Source: Trichomonas vaginalis G3
Lineage: Eukaryota; Parabasalia; Trichomonadida; Trichomonadidae
DNA length: 64,000 bases
NCBI RefSeq assembly: GCF_026262505.1
Contig: NC_067205.1
Coordinates: forward strand, 1,736,001 to 1,800,000
Reading direction: 5' to 3'
The notes beneath the pieces are model-generated. The model saw only the letters and a program-made list of their open reading frames with translations. It did no database searches and was not told the DNA's origin. Of the stretch, positions 29,283-41,346 are shown piece by piece. Within the stretch, counting starts at the first letter, position 1, and each line of letters starts with the position of its first letter. The position numbers and the translations under genes are program-made.

Positions 29283-30487
29283 CTTATATACGAAAAAAAG
29301 AGATCTGACATTGTGTCAGATCTCAGTAAAAGTGACATTTACATGTCAAAAAAATAGAATGAGTTTAAGTAATTAAAATTGAGGGTGAGAGTAGTATTGT
29401 ATGAAATAATATCTCTCACCCTCCAATTCATCCTATGGCGCCGAAAAAATTTTGGTGAAATGCGACCACATTTCACCAAAATTTCTCGGCGCCATATAGA
29501 GAACTAGAGCCTGTGAGGTACTGATACTATCCATGTACCTCGCAGGCTCTAGTTCCAAGCCAAAATGGCTAAAAATTGCCCGCAATTGTTCACATTGCGG
29601 GCAATTTTTAGCCATTTTGGCTGGGAATTGGAGGGTGAGAGTAGTATTGTATGAAATAATATCTCTCACCCTCCAATTCATCCTATGGCGCCGAAAAAAT
29701 TTTGGTGAAATGCGACCACATTTCACCAAAATTTCTCGGCGCCATATAGAGAACTAGAGCCTGTGAGGTACTGATACTATCCATGTACCTCGCAGGCTCT
29801 AGTTCCAAGCCAAAATGGCTAAAAATTGCCCGCAATTGTTCACATTGCGGGCAATTTTTAGCCATTTTGGCTGGGAATTGGAGGGTGAGAGTAGTATTGT
29901 ATGAAATAATATCTCTCACCCTCCAATTCATCCTATGGCGCCGAAAAAATTTTGGTGAAATGCGACCACATTTCACCAAAATTTCTCGGCGCCATATAAA
30001 GAACTAGAGCCTGTGAGGTACTGATACTATCCATGTACCTCGCAGGCTCTAGTTCCAAGCCAAAATGGCTAAAAATTGCCCGCAATTGTTCACATTGCGG
30101 GCAATTTTTAGCCATTTTGGCTGGGAATTGGAGGGTGAGAGTAGTATTGTATGAAATAATATCTCTCACCCTCCAATTCATCCTATGGCGCCGAAAAAAT
30201 TTTGGTGAAATGCGACCACATTTCACCAAAATTTCTCGGCGCCATATAGAGAACTAGAGCCTGTGAGGTACTGATACTATCCATGTACCTCGCAGGCTCT
30301 AGTTCCAAGCCAAAATGGCTAAAAATTGCCCGCAATTGTTCACATTCCCATCTTTTGTTGGTAAGACGAAGAATATGAAATAAATTATGAAGAAGATAAT
30401 GATGAATAAAATATCACTTTTTATATTTTTGACACGTAAAGTTGTCACTTTTCTGTCAAACTGTTTTTATCGTTTTCGTATATAACA
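29283..30487 (-). mobile_element. Hairpin-array element, copy 3 (4 units), inverted, in a small element B gene
   Basis: The same element as copies 1 and 2 in the opposite orientation: it starts CTTATATACGAAAA and ends TTTTCGTATATAACA. The flanks are TTTAT and TTTAC, a probable 5-bp duplication with one mismatch. It holds four 250-bp units (about 29375-30350). Short coding-looking remnants lie on both sides on the minus strand, so it appears to have landed in a small gene between the integrase and the polymerase. Confidence 0.8.
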
Positions 30488-30603
30488 TTTACATATTGAA
30501 TCGCATCATTAACGGTTCCTTTTGTCTCTTCTGTGGCATTTCATTAAAAATAAAATTTTAAATTCATGACTCAACCCCTACGTTTTTAAATTGTATTAAA
30601 TAA

Positions 30604-33600
30604 ATGGCATACAACATCCATTTTCACAACATACAGCCTTAGTGTGTGCTCCTGTTAATGCAGTCTTACCGATTGTTAAGCGAGTCATTGACCCGTTTTT
30701 AAGTTGTAAATTAATATTCTGACCATCAAATATCACTTTATCATTTATTATATCCAAATATTTTTTAGGTGTTAATTGCTTATTTTGTCTTAAACTAACA
30801 CCCTTCATTTTTTGTGCAATCTTTTTAAAATCACTTCCATCAATTGAACCGTTGAATGATGTATAACACTTAGGACATAAAGCAACCATGTTATCACCTT
30901 GTTTCTCAATTGCTAAACCCAATAATTTTTTCTCATGTGCTTTTTCTTCAGCTTTATTCTTTAATTTAGGTTTAAATTTCTCATCAAAACAGAAGAAATC
31001 AAATGGTGCGAATTTGAAAATGTTTTTATCATAAAATTGTTTATCGGTAACAATTGCTTGAAATGCTTGAGTGTTAGGAAGATTTGGGTCGCCAGCGATT
31101 GCCCAATAAGATGAATCAGTATCACCTTCAATGAAATGAAAACGATTAACATCCATGCATTTATACATAAAATCATAAATGAAAACAAATACCAGTATTT
31201 AGCATTATCTAAAGTGAAGAATGCCTCTTGTAAACATGTATCACATCTATAAAATCTATCTTTAAGCATCACTTGATATGTATCTTCACCTATTTCTCTT
31301 ATGTTTTTAAACTTATTTGACATACATGCAACGCGTGCCTTCTGTGCATTCATTATTTTAGTCTTTGCGTAATTTTGTGTATTCATTGCATCGTAACCAT
31401 ATGATCCATTAAGTGAAATCTTGCAAAATAAACTTTTTCCTTTATTTCCTTCTAATTCAGCCTTTTGTCTTTCGTTCATAAATTTGTTCGCAAATTCATT
31501 AAAACAAGTGTTTTTAGTAAATGTTAAAATTGATTGAATGTCATCAATGATAAAATGAAATCTGTCTATTAGATACCAAAGATAATAAGAAGAAAATGGT
31601 TGATATTGGTTGTGTGTTGATGCTAACTGAGTTAATTTTCTCTGTTTCTGGTCAACTGGTAGATTGTTTGATTTCATGTAATTATACATAAAACTGCCAA
31701 TTGTTTTTTCATCTGTGATAATATCTAAGTTTCTTATTATCGGTAAAAAGTTTATGTAATCATTAATGTATTTTTCATCAATGTGACCCTTTACTTCAGC
31801 CACGAATAAAGTATTTTTCTTCTTAATTATTCCCAGTGCTTTTGCTTTCTTTGTTGCTGTATCACAAATGATAACACCATTCAATCTTCCCGGCATATAC
31901 ATTTTATGGTCAGTATATTGAATGAAATCATGAGGATTAGATGAAAATGATGAAGGATATAATGAATTAAAATCAACACCAACGAAATGAGTCATAATGT
32001 TGGTGGTGTCCTCATTTGATACAGTTTTAGTTTCTGGATTATATGAAAGTTTATTATGTGCGTGATTCCTTTAAGATTAACATGTTGAACATTTGATAAA
32101 CCACCAGTAATTCCATTACGGAGAATGTGATAAGCTTCAACTGAATCTAAAGTCATTGGTAAATTATTTTTTAATGCGTAATTTCTTAAATTGATTCTTA
32201 AACGTTGAACATCTTCATCTTTATTTGATTTTACGACATTGCAATAACAACACATTAACTGACAATTTTCTTTGGTATGTGGTTTTTCATTATCGATTCT
32301 ATCCAATGTTGGTTTATTTGCATATGTAAACGCTTTACCACACATTTTGCATTTAGATGAAAGGATTAAATCGTGATAGTATTGAAAATCATCCATTGAA
32401 ACATTATTTTTAGTATCCCTTTCTGCTTTTTCATCTTGTTTCTTATATGATTCAATTTTATATTTCCAATACTTTTTCGTTAATTCAAAACTTGATTCTA
32501 TCTCTTCCTCAGGATATTTTTCATTAGGATTAAAGTCTTTATATGCTAAAGCGTAACGAATCATTGAAGCATTCGATGATAAAGAAAGATTATGAAGCAT
32601 GTCAATTTTATAAACAAATGTTTCTTCAATAATTTTATCAATTGGGTCAATCATAATTTCAACATCTTTATTGCAATAATGAATAAAATATTCTAATCTA
32701 TTCTTAAAGTTTTTAGCATCATTGAGATATATTTGATAATCACTATCTGATATAGTTTCTTGAGTTAATGCTGAATAAAATGAATCTTGAGTGAATGGTT
32801 CCACTTTATATAATTCTTCTTCGTAATTTTCCCACGTGATGAATTGATAAGGGAAAAAGGATTTAACACGTGATTTATTGTTTCCGAAATCTTGAGTGAA
32901 TTGGTCTAATGTCCCACCCGCTATATAATTTCTGATGTCAATAAATCTCAATTCATATGGAACGTTTGTTTTCTTTACAATGATTTGCTTAAATTGTGAA
33001 GATGAACCCAGCATTGATTTTATTTTCCATTTTGCAGTGTTTAAATCACGAAGAATTAAATTTAAATCAAACTTTCCCGAATTAAAACCTATGATATTCA
33101 CTTTATTGAATTCCTCATCTAGAAGTTCTTTAAATGCTTCCTTCTGTTTTTCATTTAATGTATGAGACAAAGTCCCCGCCGTTTGCGACTTCATTAATTC
33201 ATTGTATTGACTTATATTTGATTTAGCAACTAATGAACAGGTTGAAAATAAAAACTCAATCCAATCAGAAATAAAAGAATCACTCGAAGTTAAGCAAAAA
33301 TTCCTCGTATATGTTTTATCATTTAATTTAACCGTTGATGATACCATGAATGGTTTTAAGTAAGCGTTCAAAGTTGCACACTCAGAAAGTTGTAATTCTT
33401 CTTTAGTCTCTAATGTTTCGAAGTCAAAAGTAATATAATATCTTGTCGGTTTATAATATTTCTGCAAATTATGAGCTAATAACCACTGATATATCTTCTG
33501 TTTCGTAATATGTGGTGCATATGGTTGCTGTGTCTTTTGCAACTGAACGTCTTGAATTAATCTTCCATTATTTTCTTTACATTTCTCACAATGCTTTAAA

Positions 33601-34056
33601 AATCTTCTTTGGTTTTTCCTTTCTGGATCATCACGGATAGAATAAACTTCTTCTTTACAATATGGACAAACTTATAGCCGGTGAGTGCTTCAACGTCTGT
33701 TATTCTGTCAGCGTGAAGTTTTCCACATGGACTCTGTGTTAATAAAATATTTACTGTTTCAAATTCTGGATCTATCATTATTGATTCCACTAATGGAAAG
33801 TCTACCTTATTTATGTCCACGTCTTCTGGTTGAGGATCACAATAATAGAAATCAATATTAACATTTAACATTCTCGCTAATCTCTCACTTTCTGATGAAA
33901 TGTCAAACCCTTCATATGCATCTATTGCTTCATTTAAATACTTCTACGAGTTTTAGGATTAACACCATCAGGAATGTTATAGAAGCGTTTAAATAACCTT
34001 CTACCTTCTGCTCTAATTTGATTATCATTCATTTTAGCTGTTCCGTTTTTGTTCAT
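30604..34056 (-). pseudogene. DNA polymerase B of element B (protein-primed type) with an HNH-like insert, broken
   Basis: About 1,150 codons long, the usual size. Exonuclease motifs TFDFETLET, IIGFNSGKFDLN and YCNKDVEIM and polymerase motifs VDFNSLYPS, KISLNGSYGYD and EGDTDSSYWA are all present and in order, diagnostic for family B. It would copy element DNA by protein priming. Between the third exonuclease motif and motif A lies a Cys-rich HNH-type module (about 32232-32351). The gene is broken, with about four breaks. It lies at the far end of element B, transcribed toward the integrase. Confidence 0.85.
32232..32351 (-). other. HNH-type zinc module embedded in the polymerase gene
   Basis: The 40 codons contain CKMCGK, then LDRIDNEKPHTKENCQL and MCCYCNVVK: two CxxC pairs around a DRIDN...HT.EN...CN..K core. 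That is the pattern of endonuclease VII/HNH-type fingers found in homing and phage endonucleases. It falls between the exonuclease and palm parts of the polymerase. It could be a captured homing-endonuclease piece or a DNA-binding module special to this polymerase lineage. Confidence 0.7.
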
Positions 34057-34091
34057 TTATGTAAAATTAAAATTAAAAATAAATTTATTTT

Positions 34092-34734
34092 TTAAAGCCC
34101 ATAAAATGAATTAAGAACACATAAATTTTTATCATCTGCGACGTGACGAATACATTTTAATTTACTCAAGAATGCGTACCCTGATACATTAAATCTAATT
34201 CCTGTCTTATTTAATTTCACAACTTTGAAAAGGAATGTATGAATAGCTATAAAATGATGAGAAGATGTTTTATGGGTTGCTTCCATTTTTTCTGAAATAA
34301 ATGAATAAATATAATGTTTATAAGTTTTCATATCTTTTATATTCTTAATAACGAATGGTATAGACCTTTCAACTTCGTCTTCCTTCGGTGCTGTTCTTTC
34401 ATATGAAACATTATTGGTATCTTCAATAATGAAACCACAATCACACAAAAATTTTATAGGTTCCAATGGTTTCTTTTGATATTTTATCTAATAAATCAAA
34501 AACTTTATCAACACCTGTGCATTTATTTAAATAATAATTTGTGTAAATATCATGATCTTCTTTCTTAATCGTATTAGTTGCATATGTCACGTTTTTAAGA
34601 GCTTTTTTGAATTTCTCAGAATCGAGAGGGGGTGAAAGTAAGATACAAGGGTATTCTTCATTATCAATAAATTGTAACTTATGTTTACGTATAAATTTAG
34701 TACCTTCTTCTGAAAGTGTTTCATCTATTTCCAT
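34092..34734 (-). pseudogene. Unknown minus-strand locus of element B (two overlapping frames)
   Basis: The upstream part begins MEIDETLSEEGTKFIRKH at 34734. The downstream part contains FLCDCGFIIEDTNN and FNVSGYAFLSKLKC. The frames overlap by about 26 bp, and one broken gene of about 210 codons is as likely as two genes. No family recognised. It precedes the polymerase gene on the same strand. Confidence 0.5.
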
Positions 34735-34833
34735 CTAATAAATTTTGTGTTGATTCTGAGACATAATTTTTATATCTTTCTTCATGAGATTTCTGAACTG
34801 CTGATTCTGAAGCTGGGATATTCATTAAACCCT

Positions 34834-35205
34834 CTACTTCATTTTCATTATATTTTCAACTTCTCTTAATTCCTTAATTTTTTCATCTATTTCATCTCTT
34901 ATTTTTTCCAGTCTTTCAATTTCAATTTCATCGTATTCATCATCATCTTTAATCCGTTCTTCATAATATTCAGGGAAAACATCAGGTTCTTTTGGTTTTT
35001 CTTCTTTAGATGTGGGATATAAGAAATTTATAACATCATCTTTATTCATTTTTCCATCATAATCAAACTCATTTAAAAACTCCGCGAATTTTTGACAATT
35101 TCTTAAATAATATTTATCAACCTCATAACCCGCCTCATCTAATATATCCTTTATTTCCTCATTTGTGAATCCCAATTTTTTAACGTCGTTAGTCTTGACG
35201 CTCAT
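34834..35205 (-). CDS. Acidic coiled-coil protein of element B
   Basis: About 123 residues, taking MSVKTNDVKKLGF at 35205 as start because it follows the AT-rich leader seen before other genes. An N-terminal helical part has GYEVDKYYLRNCQKFAEF. A Lys/Glu/Pro linker (SKEEKPKEPDVFPE) and a C-terminal Glu/Ile/Lys heptad region (EIERLEKIRDEIDEKIKEL) follow. The frame looks whole. Function unknown. Confidence 0.5.
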   Translation of the reverse strand: MSVKTNDVKKLGFTNEEIKDILDEAGYEVDKYYLRNCQKFAEFLNEFDYDGKMNKDDVINFLYPTSKEEKPKEPDVFPEYYEERIKDDDEYDEIEIERLEKIRDEIDEKIKELREVENIMKMK

Positions 35206-35287
35206 TTCATACAAAATAAAAATAAATTATTCAAAAATGTAAGACATGAATTTTTAAAGTTTATTTTTTTAAAAAAATTTTTTTATT

Positions 35288-35407
35288 TTATTCATGAAAA
35301 TAATTATTTCTAATTTCTTTTACTCGTTTATGAGGTCTTTGATTATGACTCCATTGATTCCATTCAGGATTTAAACAATGTTTAATTAATCGCGGAATAT
35401 CTGACAT
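35288..35407 (-). CDS. Very small element B gene, 39 residues
   Basis: Reads MSDIPRLIKHCLNPEWNQ from 35407 and continues basic and polar (HNQRPHKRVKEIRNN) to a TAA at 35288. Amino-acid use is balanced, unlike random AT-rich frames, and it continues the series of minus-strand genes. It is the last gene before host-like DNA. Function unknown. Confidence 0.4.
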   Translation of the reverse strand: MSDIPRLIKHCLNPEWNQWSHNQRPHKRVKEIRNNYFHE

Positions 35408-35410
35408 CAT

Positions 35411-36246
35411 CTATATATAGCTTCTTTTATAAAAGATAAAAAATAAATTATTTTAAAATTAATGTTAATTTTTTAATGTGTTTAGTATATAAATATTTTA
35501 ATGCATCGTCTATATATAGATGTAACAAAAAAAGTCACACAACCCTTCCTATCCTACTACTAAAAAAATTGATGAGAAATTTATTCATAAAATCAAAAAT
35601 GCCTTTATATTAATAGGTATTATTGTGCCGGTTCTATTATTTGAAAAATAATCATCATGCTAGCTTAATTTTTCAAGTCGAAAATGATATTTTTTCATAA
35701 TTTTGGTCTCGTGATCGTAATAATCTCTCAAAATTTCAAAGAATGCATATAATTTTTTGAGTTGATGGCATAGATAAAGATTTTATTCCCGATTTTTACA
35801 GTTTTTGCTGTTTTACCTCCCATAAACTAATTATTTATTTGAGCAATAACCCCAAGCATATGTTTACCTATTAGAATTTAGCAATCATCGTTGATAAACA
35901 AAATAAAGAATAATATTGCTAAAATAAAATGATTATCATGAAATTCTTGCCATATTGCATAATTCCTAATGGAAGTCTATATTTTATTGCATATAAATTC
36001 AAATAGAATTCAATTGATTATATTTTCTTTCATAAATAAATTAATTGTAAAATAGGCTGCAACACTATCAATAATAGAATTTGTATATATAAATAAATTT
36101 GTAAGAAAAATTGATTTCAATAGCGTTTCAATTCAGAAAAGTAAATTCCCATAATTTTTCCTTTTATTGTAATTAATGGTAATAATGCAGTAATTTTCAT
36201 TTTAAACATTTTTCTATACAAATATAAATATAAATTCTTTCTTAAA
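35411..36246. other. AT-rich interval upstream of the host subtilase-like gene
   Basis: No gene seen. The word CTATATATAG occurs at about 35411-35420 and again near 35510-35519, close to where element B ends, and might mark its edge. A TCATT initiator-like word stands at 36198-36202. Confidence 0.5.
36198..36202 (+). promoter_or_regulatory. Possible trichomonad initiator (Inr) motif
   Basis: TCATT fits the TCA(Py)(T/A) initiator known from Trichomonas protein genes. It lies 45 bp before the ATG at 36247, somewhat farther than the usual distance. A five-base match in AT-rich DNA is weak evidence. Confidence 0.2.
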
Positions 36247-38481
36247 ATGCTACTCCTTCTCCTTCAGTACTCTTGGTGGTTGCAAAATCAAGGAGTTAAC
36301 GGTGGACTAAAAGGAGAAGACATAAATTGGACTGATAGTTACAGCACAATTCAAGGAAAAAACACAACAATTGTGGTTATGTCCGATGGAGCCAGATTAA
36401 CACATTCATCATATAGTAATCGAACAGATCAAAGCGAATTTTATGATATATTTGAAGGATTGCCATATCAAGAAAATTCAGATTGCACAAACAATAATAT
36501 TGGAACGGCATCATTACAATTAGCCGCAGGAAATGTTGTTAATGATACAAATCCTATTACGCAAGGTATTGCTAAAAAAGCTACGGTATTTTCATATTTA
36601 TTCCAAACAAATGGCTCTCTTGAAGAATCTTTTCTAAACGTAGGTTGTAAAGGAAGTAACAAATGGGATGTTGCTATAGTTCAGTATCTAATGACTAACT
36701 GTGTCGATAGATTTTGTCGTTACATTCAACCGGATGTATTTTCAAGGCATGTTTTAGATGAATGCCTATATAACCCTCCTGCTGATAATTGGGCTCATCC
36801 AATTGTTGTCCCAGCGGGAGCAGGTCATGCAACTGATCCCCTCTTTTCGCCACCAGCAAGCTGGCCGATGATTTTCACTATCGCAGGAGTCAATCACAGG
36901 GGTCAACCTTTATGGCACGGCGCTGAAGGTGCAGGAGTATTCATGTGCTGTCCAGCATCAGCCGAGGCAGCAATACCTGCGGCTGGTTCATGTAGTGATA
37001 CTGAATACATTTCAAATTTTTCTTCAACAAATGCAAGTGCTGCAATATTTGCAGGTGGTTTATCAGTGCTGTTATCTGAGGTTCCGACATTAAAACTTGC
37101 AGATCTCTTCTTCATTACTGCAATGACTGCAGATAAGAACCGACCAGATGGTTTGATATGGAGAAAGAATGGATTTGGTTTAAACTATAATAAAAGATCA
37201 GGATTCGGACGCTTGAATTTAGGAAGAGCCTTAGATTTGGCGAAAAGATGGGAATCTGTAGGAGATTTCTATCTATGGAAGAAAACTGTACATTACAATA
37301 CTCTTTTGGATGAAGGTATATATAACATTACATTTGATATGGATGATTTGGAAGGTGCAGCAACTCTATCTGTTTTCATTGAAATAACTGCTCTTAAATT
37401 ATCTTTTGGATCGCTCAACCCTCATTTAGTTAGTCCAAGTGGAACAAGATGCGAAATCAAAATACTTACTAAAGGCGATAAAAAATTAAATATTGAAATT
37501 ATGGAATTCAATACAAATAATTTTGTTGCCGAAAATCCAAAAGGAACATGGACATTGTATTTTATGGAGTCTGATCATGCGGCTCGAGGTTTAATCAAAG
37601 ATGTCACTTTGAATATATTTTATACAAAAAAGGCTCCTAAGGCATCAGATATTTGGCAGAGAGAGAATTGTGCTAATTCATCGAAGCTTCAAAAATCAAA
37701 GATAAGATTCTTAGCGCAACCACCGGTTCCATTCGAAGCAGGTAAAAAGTTTTCAATAGACGTCCAAGTTCCTGACGAACAGAAAAATATCTACTATATG
37801 ATATACCTTGAATCAGAAGACCCGAACAAAAGAGTTATCTTCGATACATCACGATTCAATGAAAATTACACCAAAATCGAAGCCGATTTCATACCAACAG
37901 TGTATGCAAATGGACTGAAGATGAACTTGCTTGTTGAATCATTGAATTTTGAAAAGGGATTTACGGGTAGAATTGAACTGAATTATTCTAATCCATATTC
38001 GCCTGGAATTATTACGCCAAAGAATGGAACATGGATCACTACTAAAGATATAAGAATTGAATTAATATATGCGCTCAATCTAACCTATATAATTGATGAA
38101 GGATATTCAACTTCTGCAGCATTGACAATTCTAAACGCAAGAAGTCATATTATATTAGATCGCAAATGGTTACGAAATCTTGGAAGAATAGTTTACTGGA
38201 ATGATTACGCAAAAGACAAAAGTTTTATTATGCAAATTTCTCCATCATCAAGTTTGGTCCACAATATAACGTTTAAGCCAATGGAGATATACATGTTCAT
38301 AAAGGAGACACCAGGAAAATATCAAGTAGAGGGAAATATTATTCCGCTCATAACAATTGTTGTTATATGTATAGGATTAGTCATTCTTGTTGTTGGCCTG
38401 ATATATAGATCAATTGAACTTTCTAGGCATAAAGCAATTGAGATTGATTCTGAATTAATAATTAATTTGCCCCATATTTAA
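36247..38481 (+). CDS. Kexin-like subtilase homologue, apparently catalytically dead, membrane-anchored
   Basis: 744 residues. The N-terminal ~300 residues follow the proprotein convertase fold: WWLQNQGVNGG...GEDINW, then VVMSDGARLTH where kexins have the DDG motif, NIGTASLQLAAGN where HGT stands, PAGAGHATD at the oxyanion site, and SSTNASAAIFAGG where GTSASAPLAAG stands. Residues at the Asp, His, Ser and oxyanion positions read Ser46, Ile85, Asn262 and Ala192, so no protease activity is expected. A P-domain follows (about 340-460, with HLVSPSGTRCEI and ENPKGTWTLYFM). A C-terminal membrane segment (about 698-720) and a short cytosolic tail end the protein. There is no clear signal peptide or propeptide; the frame has no earlier ATG after a stop at 36142. 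It is probably a surface pseudoenzyme or a young dead copy, yet the long frame is intact. The only host gene in the window. Confidence 0.85.
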   Translation: MLLLLLQYSWWLQNQGVNGGLKGEDINWTDSYSTIQGKNTTIVVMSDGARLTHSSYSNRTDQSEFYDIFEGLPYQENSDCTNNNIGTASLQLAAGNVVNDTNPITQGIAKKATVFSYLFQTNGSLEESFLNVGCKGSNKWDVAIVQYLMTNCVDRFCRYIQPDVFSRHVLDECLYNPPADNWAHPIVVPAGAGHATDPLFSPPASWPMIFTIAGVNHRGQPLWHGAEGAGVFMCCPASAEAAIPAAGSCSDTEYISNFSSTNASAAIFAGGLSVLLSEVPTLKLADLFFITAMTADKNRPDGLIWRKNGFGLNYNKRSGFGRLNLGRALDLAKRWESVGDFYLWKKTVHYNTLLDEGIYNITFDMDDLEGAATLSVFIEITALKLSFGSLNPHLVSPSGTRCEIKILTKGDKKLNIEIMEFNTNNFVAENPKGTWTLYFMESDHAARGLIKDVTLNIFYTKKAPKASDIWQRENCANSSKLQKSKIRFLAQPPVPFEAGKKFSIDVQVPDEQKNIYYMIYLESEDPNKRVIFDTSRFNENYTKIEADFIPTVYANGLKMNLLVESLNFEKGFTGRIELNYSNPYSPGIITPKNGTWITTKDIRIELIYALNLTYIIDEGYSTSAALTILNARSHIILDRKWLRNLGRIVYWNDYAKDKSFIMQISPSSSLVHNITFKPMEIYMFIKETPGKYQVEGNIIPLITIVVICIGLVILVVGLIYRSIELSRHKAIEIDSELIINLPHI

Positions 38482-41315
38482 AATATAGCTTGCATATGTA
38501 GAAGAAAAGCTAATTTTGAAGTACGCCCGAAATCCACCAACAGGATTTCGAGCTACTAAAAAGGTACTTTTAAATGTGATTTTTTTTATAAAAAATTAAA
38601 TTTATTTTAAGATCAGACTAAAAACTAATTTTATGGAAAATCTATATCGACAAATTTATTACTTATTGGGTATATAGATTTTTTGATTATGGCGATTATG
38701 TCTGATATGCTTCCAATAAGCCAAAACAGTGTTTTGGGAGTGATTAAATACAAAAAAATCTGGCGATGCTTTACGTGGCAAATGGTCGAATGGTTATTAC
38801 CCCTTACTATTGGGTACCGGGGACGCTAGTTCGAAACTGATGCACTATATTTTTTTACAAAATGCGTTTATTAGGACAGGGTAAAGAAAGGTTGCCAATA
38901 TAATATATTTAAATAAATACAACTAATCTAGCATAAAAAACTATTGAATATTTGAATTCAATAAAAATTTATATAAAATACATGTAAAGCATAAATTACT
39001 ATATAAATCAAGCTGTATTTTGTTTTAAACACCGATTGTTTCATATAATATATATTCAACTCAAGTTTCTAATTAAGGATTTCATATAAAATTTAGCATA
39101 TGATCAGCAACAATTAAAATTAGTATTACAATTAATAAATTTAGTATAAAAACATATAGATTTAGTATAGATTTTATAGCTGTAATAAAAGAACTATTAT
39201 AAAAGAGTAATTTACTGAAATGCACCTTATATTTATAAACAAAACTTATAACGTGTTAGTTACATATAGAGTTGAAATTCATAGATAGCATAGAGAAGTT
39301 GGGATCTTGGCTTAATGGTCATAATATAACCAAATTAATTCAAAATTTGAAATTTTAATATTACTGTAACTATAATATATGGATATGTTTTATGAGATCA
39401 TAATAAATGACATGTTAATGTAAAATTTAGAATAAAAAATTATATTTTTTTTAAAAAAACATTGTTCATGAGTGTTAATTGGAGAAGTAGTAAATTAGTT
39501 CAGTTTGCAAGTGATGATGGTTAATCTAACTATAATTACAATCAATTTTTAAAATCTTTGATTTATTTTGGTGATAATTAAGAGTGCAGTTGTTCTATTT
39601 ATAAACTATTTACTATAGACGGCACTGGTGATAATAAAAATCAAGCAAAAGCGCATCTGCTGTTGCTCGACTGCATAAAAATTGTAGTTAAAATTTGAAT
39701 ACTTTACATAACTCATTTGTAAGGTAAATTAATATTATTAATTTATATTAAGAACAAATAAATATGAAATGTATTTTTTTCCAAAAAAAATTAAGAAAAA
39801 TGCCATTTTTATCATTGTTGTTAATGCCCCCTAATTCTTGAATGATTTTCGGGAAAAATAAATACGAAAAGAGAAATCATAGCTGCCAGACAACCATTAT
39901 ATGAAATTCATTCAGTTTACAAAGTTTAATTTCTTTCCACAATAGTACATAATATAGTAGTATATTCGGAAATATGCATGCTCGATATCTCCAATTCACA
40001 TCTCATGCATCTTATCGGAGATTAAGTAACTTTATCTTGAAACTAGAAAAGTAATTAGCAAGTAGAATATATTAAAAATATAATGTTGTTTTATATTGAT
40101 AAAACCATAAGAATGGCTATTCTAGAATGAAATTTTAGTACCTATATTCAGTGAAAGGTTTATTTGTAGTTGAACTTTCAAATGAAAACTCAAGGATCCA
40201 AGAATTGAATTGCATTAACAAACCAATAATGAAATATGATATATACATATATATTTTACCCATAAAAATAGAATTAAATCGATATTTAACTCAAATTGTC
40301 AAAATATCAACAAAATAATTTAAAAATAGATATATATAAGAGAAATATGTGATTTTGGTGTTTAAAAAAGAAAAATATTGCCCAAACAAGTGTTCTAGCT
40401 AAAAAGGAAAAATGCATTATTTCATATTTCAATATCAATGTTAAATATTAAAATAATCTGCCATTATTCAGACAGTTAAAAAATAAATACACTATAAGTT
40501 TAAGCTTTAGCTGTAAAATAAACAGTAATATTAAATAAACATTATATTATATAGTCGGAGCGATTCTATATATGTACTCTTATGCCAACTAGTTACAACC
40601 TAGTAAAATACATGGAAATATTGTAATATCCTAGCATTGCTATCGAGAAATCAAAAAATATAAGCAAAAGTCATCTTATATTTAAAGATTTTTCAAGAGC
40701 TTTGTTTGGAAATTAGTTCATTGGAAGAAGTATATAGATATGAAAACCCAAAGTATTAAGTTCGATAATATATAGTTTTTTTTTTATTTTAAAATTGAAT
40801 GCATACAACATTGCTCCTCTGGAGTGAATTAATTAGTTCCAACTTTTTCAAGATTCTACAGTGTAATATGCTCCTTGGAATGTCTCTTGCATGAATGTTT
40901 TTGTTTACCATCTAAAGAATTAAGATTTGAGATACAATAATCTTTGGAAAAGTAGAGGATACAACAATAAAGTATGTTCTTTCGATACATGATATCATTT
41001 TGTTACAAAAATATTCTGACTTACTCATGATTCAAAAAAAAGGTTGCAGACATACTAAAATGTTATTTATGTGGCTTGTATTTACTAGCATATGTAATTT
41101 GGTGCTAACGTATACCATCAATTTCATTATAACACAGACATATATATTACTATTAGAATTTTATTTTAATTCAATGATAAAATCAAACATTCCTTTTTGA
41201 AAATCGTTCTATCTTGTTATTATCTTTGAATGCTGCATCAAGAACTAACAATTTACAATTTTTATTCAAATTATAATATAAAATTATAGCATATTGGTTT
41301 TCAAAGTATGTTTGC

Positions 41316-41332
<17 letters not shown>
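38482..41332. other. Long AT-rich host interval without protein genes
   Basis: No sensible long frame. Two or three short stretches look faintly like degenerate tRNA sequence (best at 38776-38850). The sequence is unique in this window and ends at the A-tract that opens element C. Confidence 0.55.

Positions 41333-41346
<14 letters not shown>

Larger units (their letters stand above)
8252..35410. mobile_element. Element B: Maverick/Polinton fossil with a near-complete gene set and nested insertions
   Basis: Parts in order: two small amphipathic capsid-like genes, major capsid protein, packaging ATPase, several unknown genes, fibre, primase-helicase between inverted repeat arrays, small genes, integrase, DNA polymerase B, and four small genes. 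The family set (protein-primed polymerase B, retroviral-type integrase, A32/FtsK-like ATPase, double jelly-roll capsid) is diagnostic. I did not recognise the usual cysteine protease. At least four later insertions lie inside (20732-23959, 25458-27161, ~27215-28780, 29283-30487). Several genes look whole; about ten to fifteen breaks are spread over the rest. No matching terminal inverted repeats could be read, so the outer limits are approximate. Likely moderately young. Confidence 0.8.
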
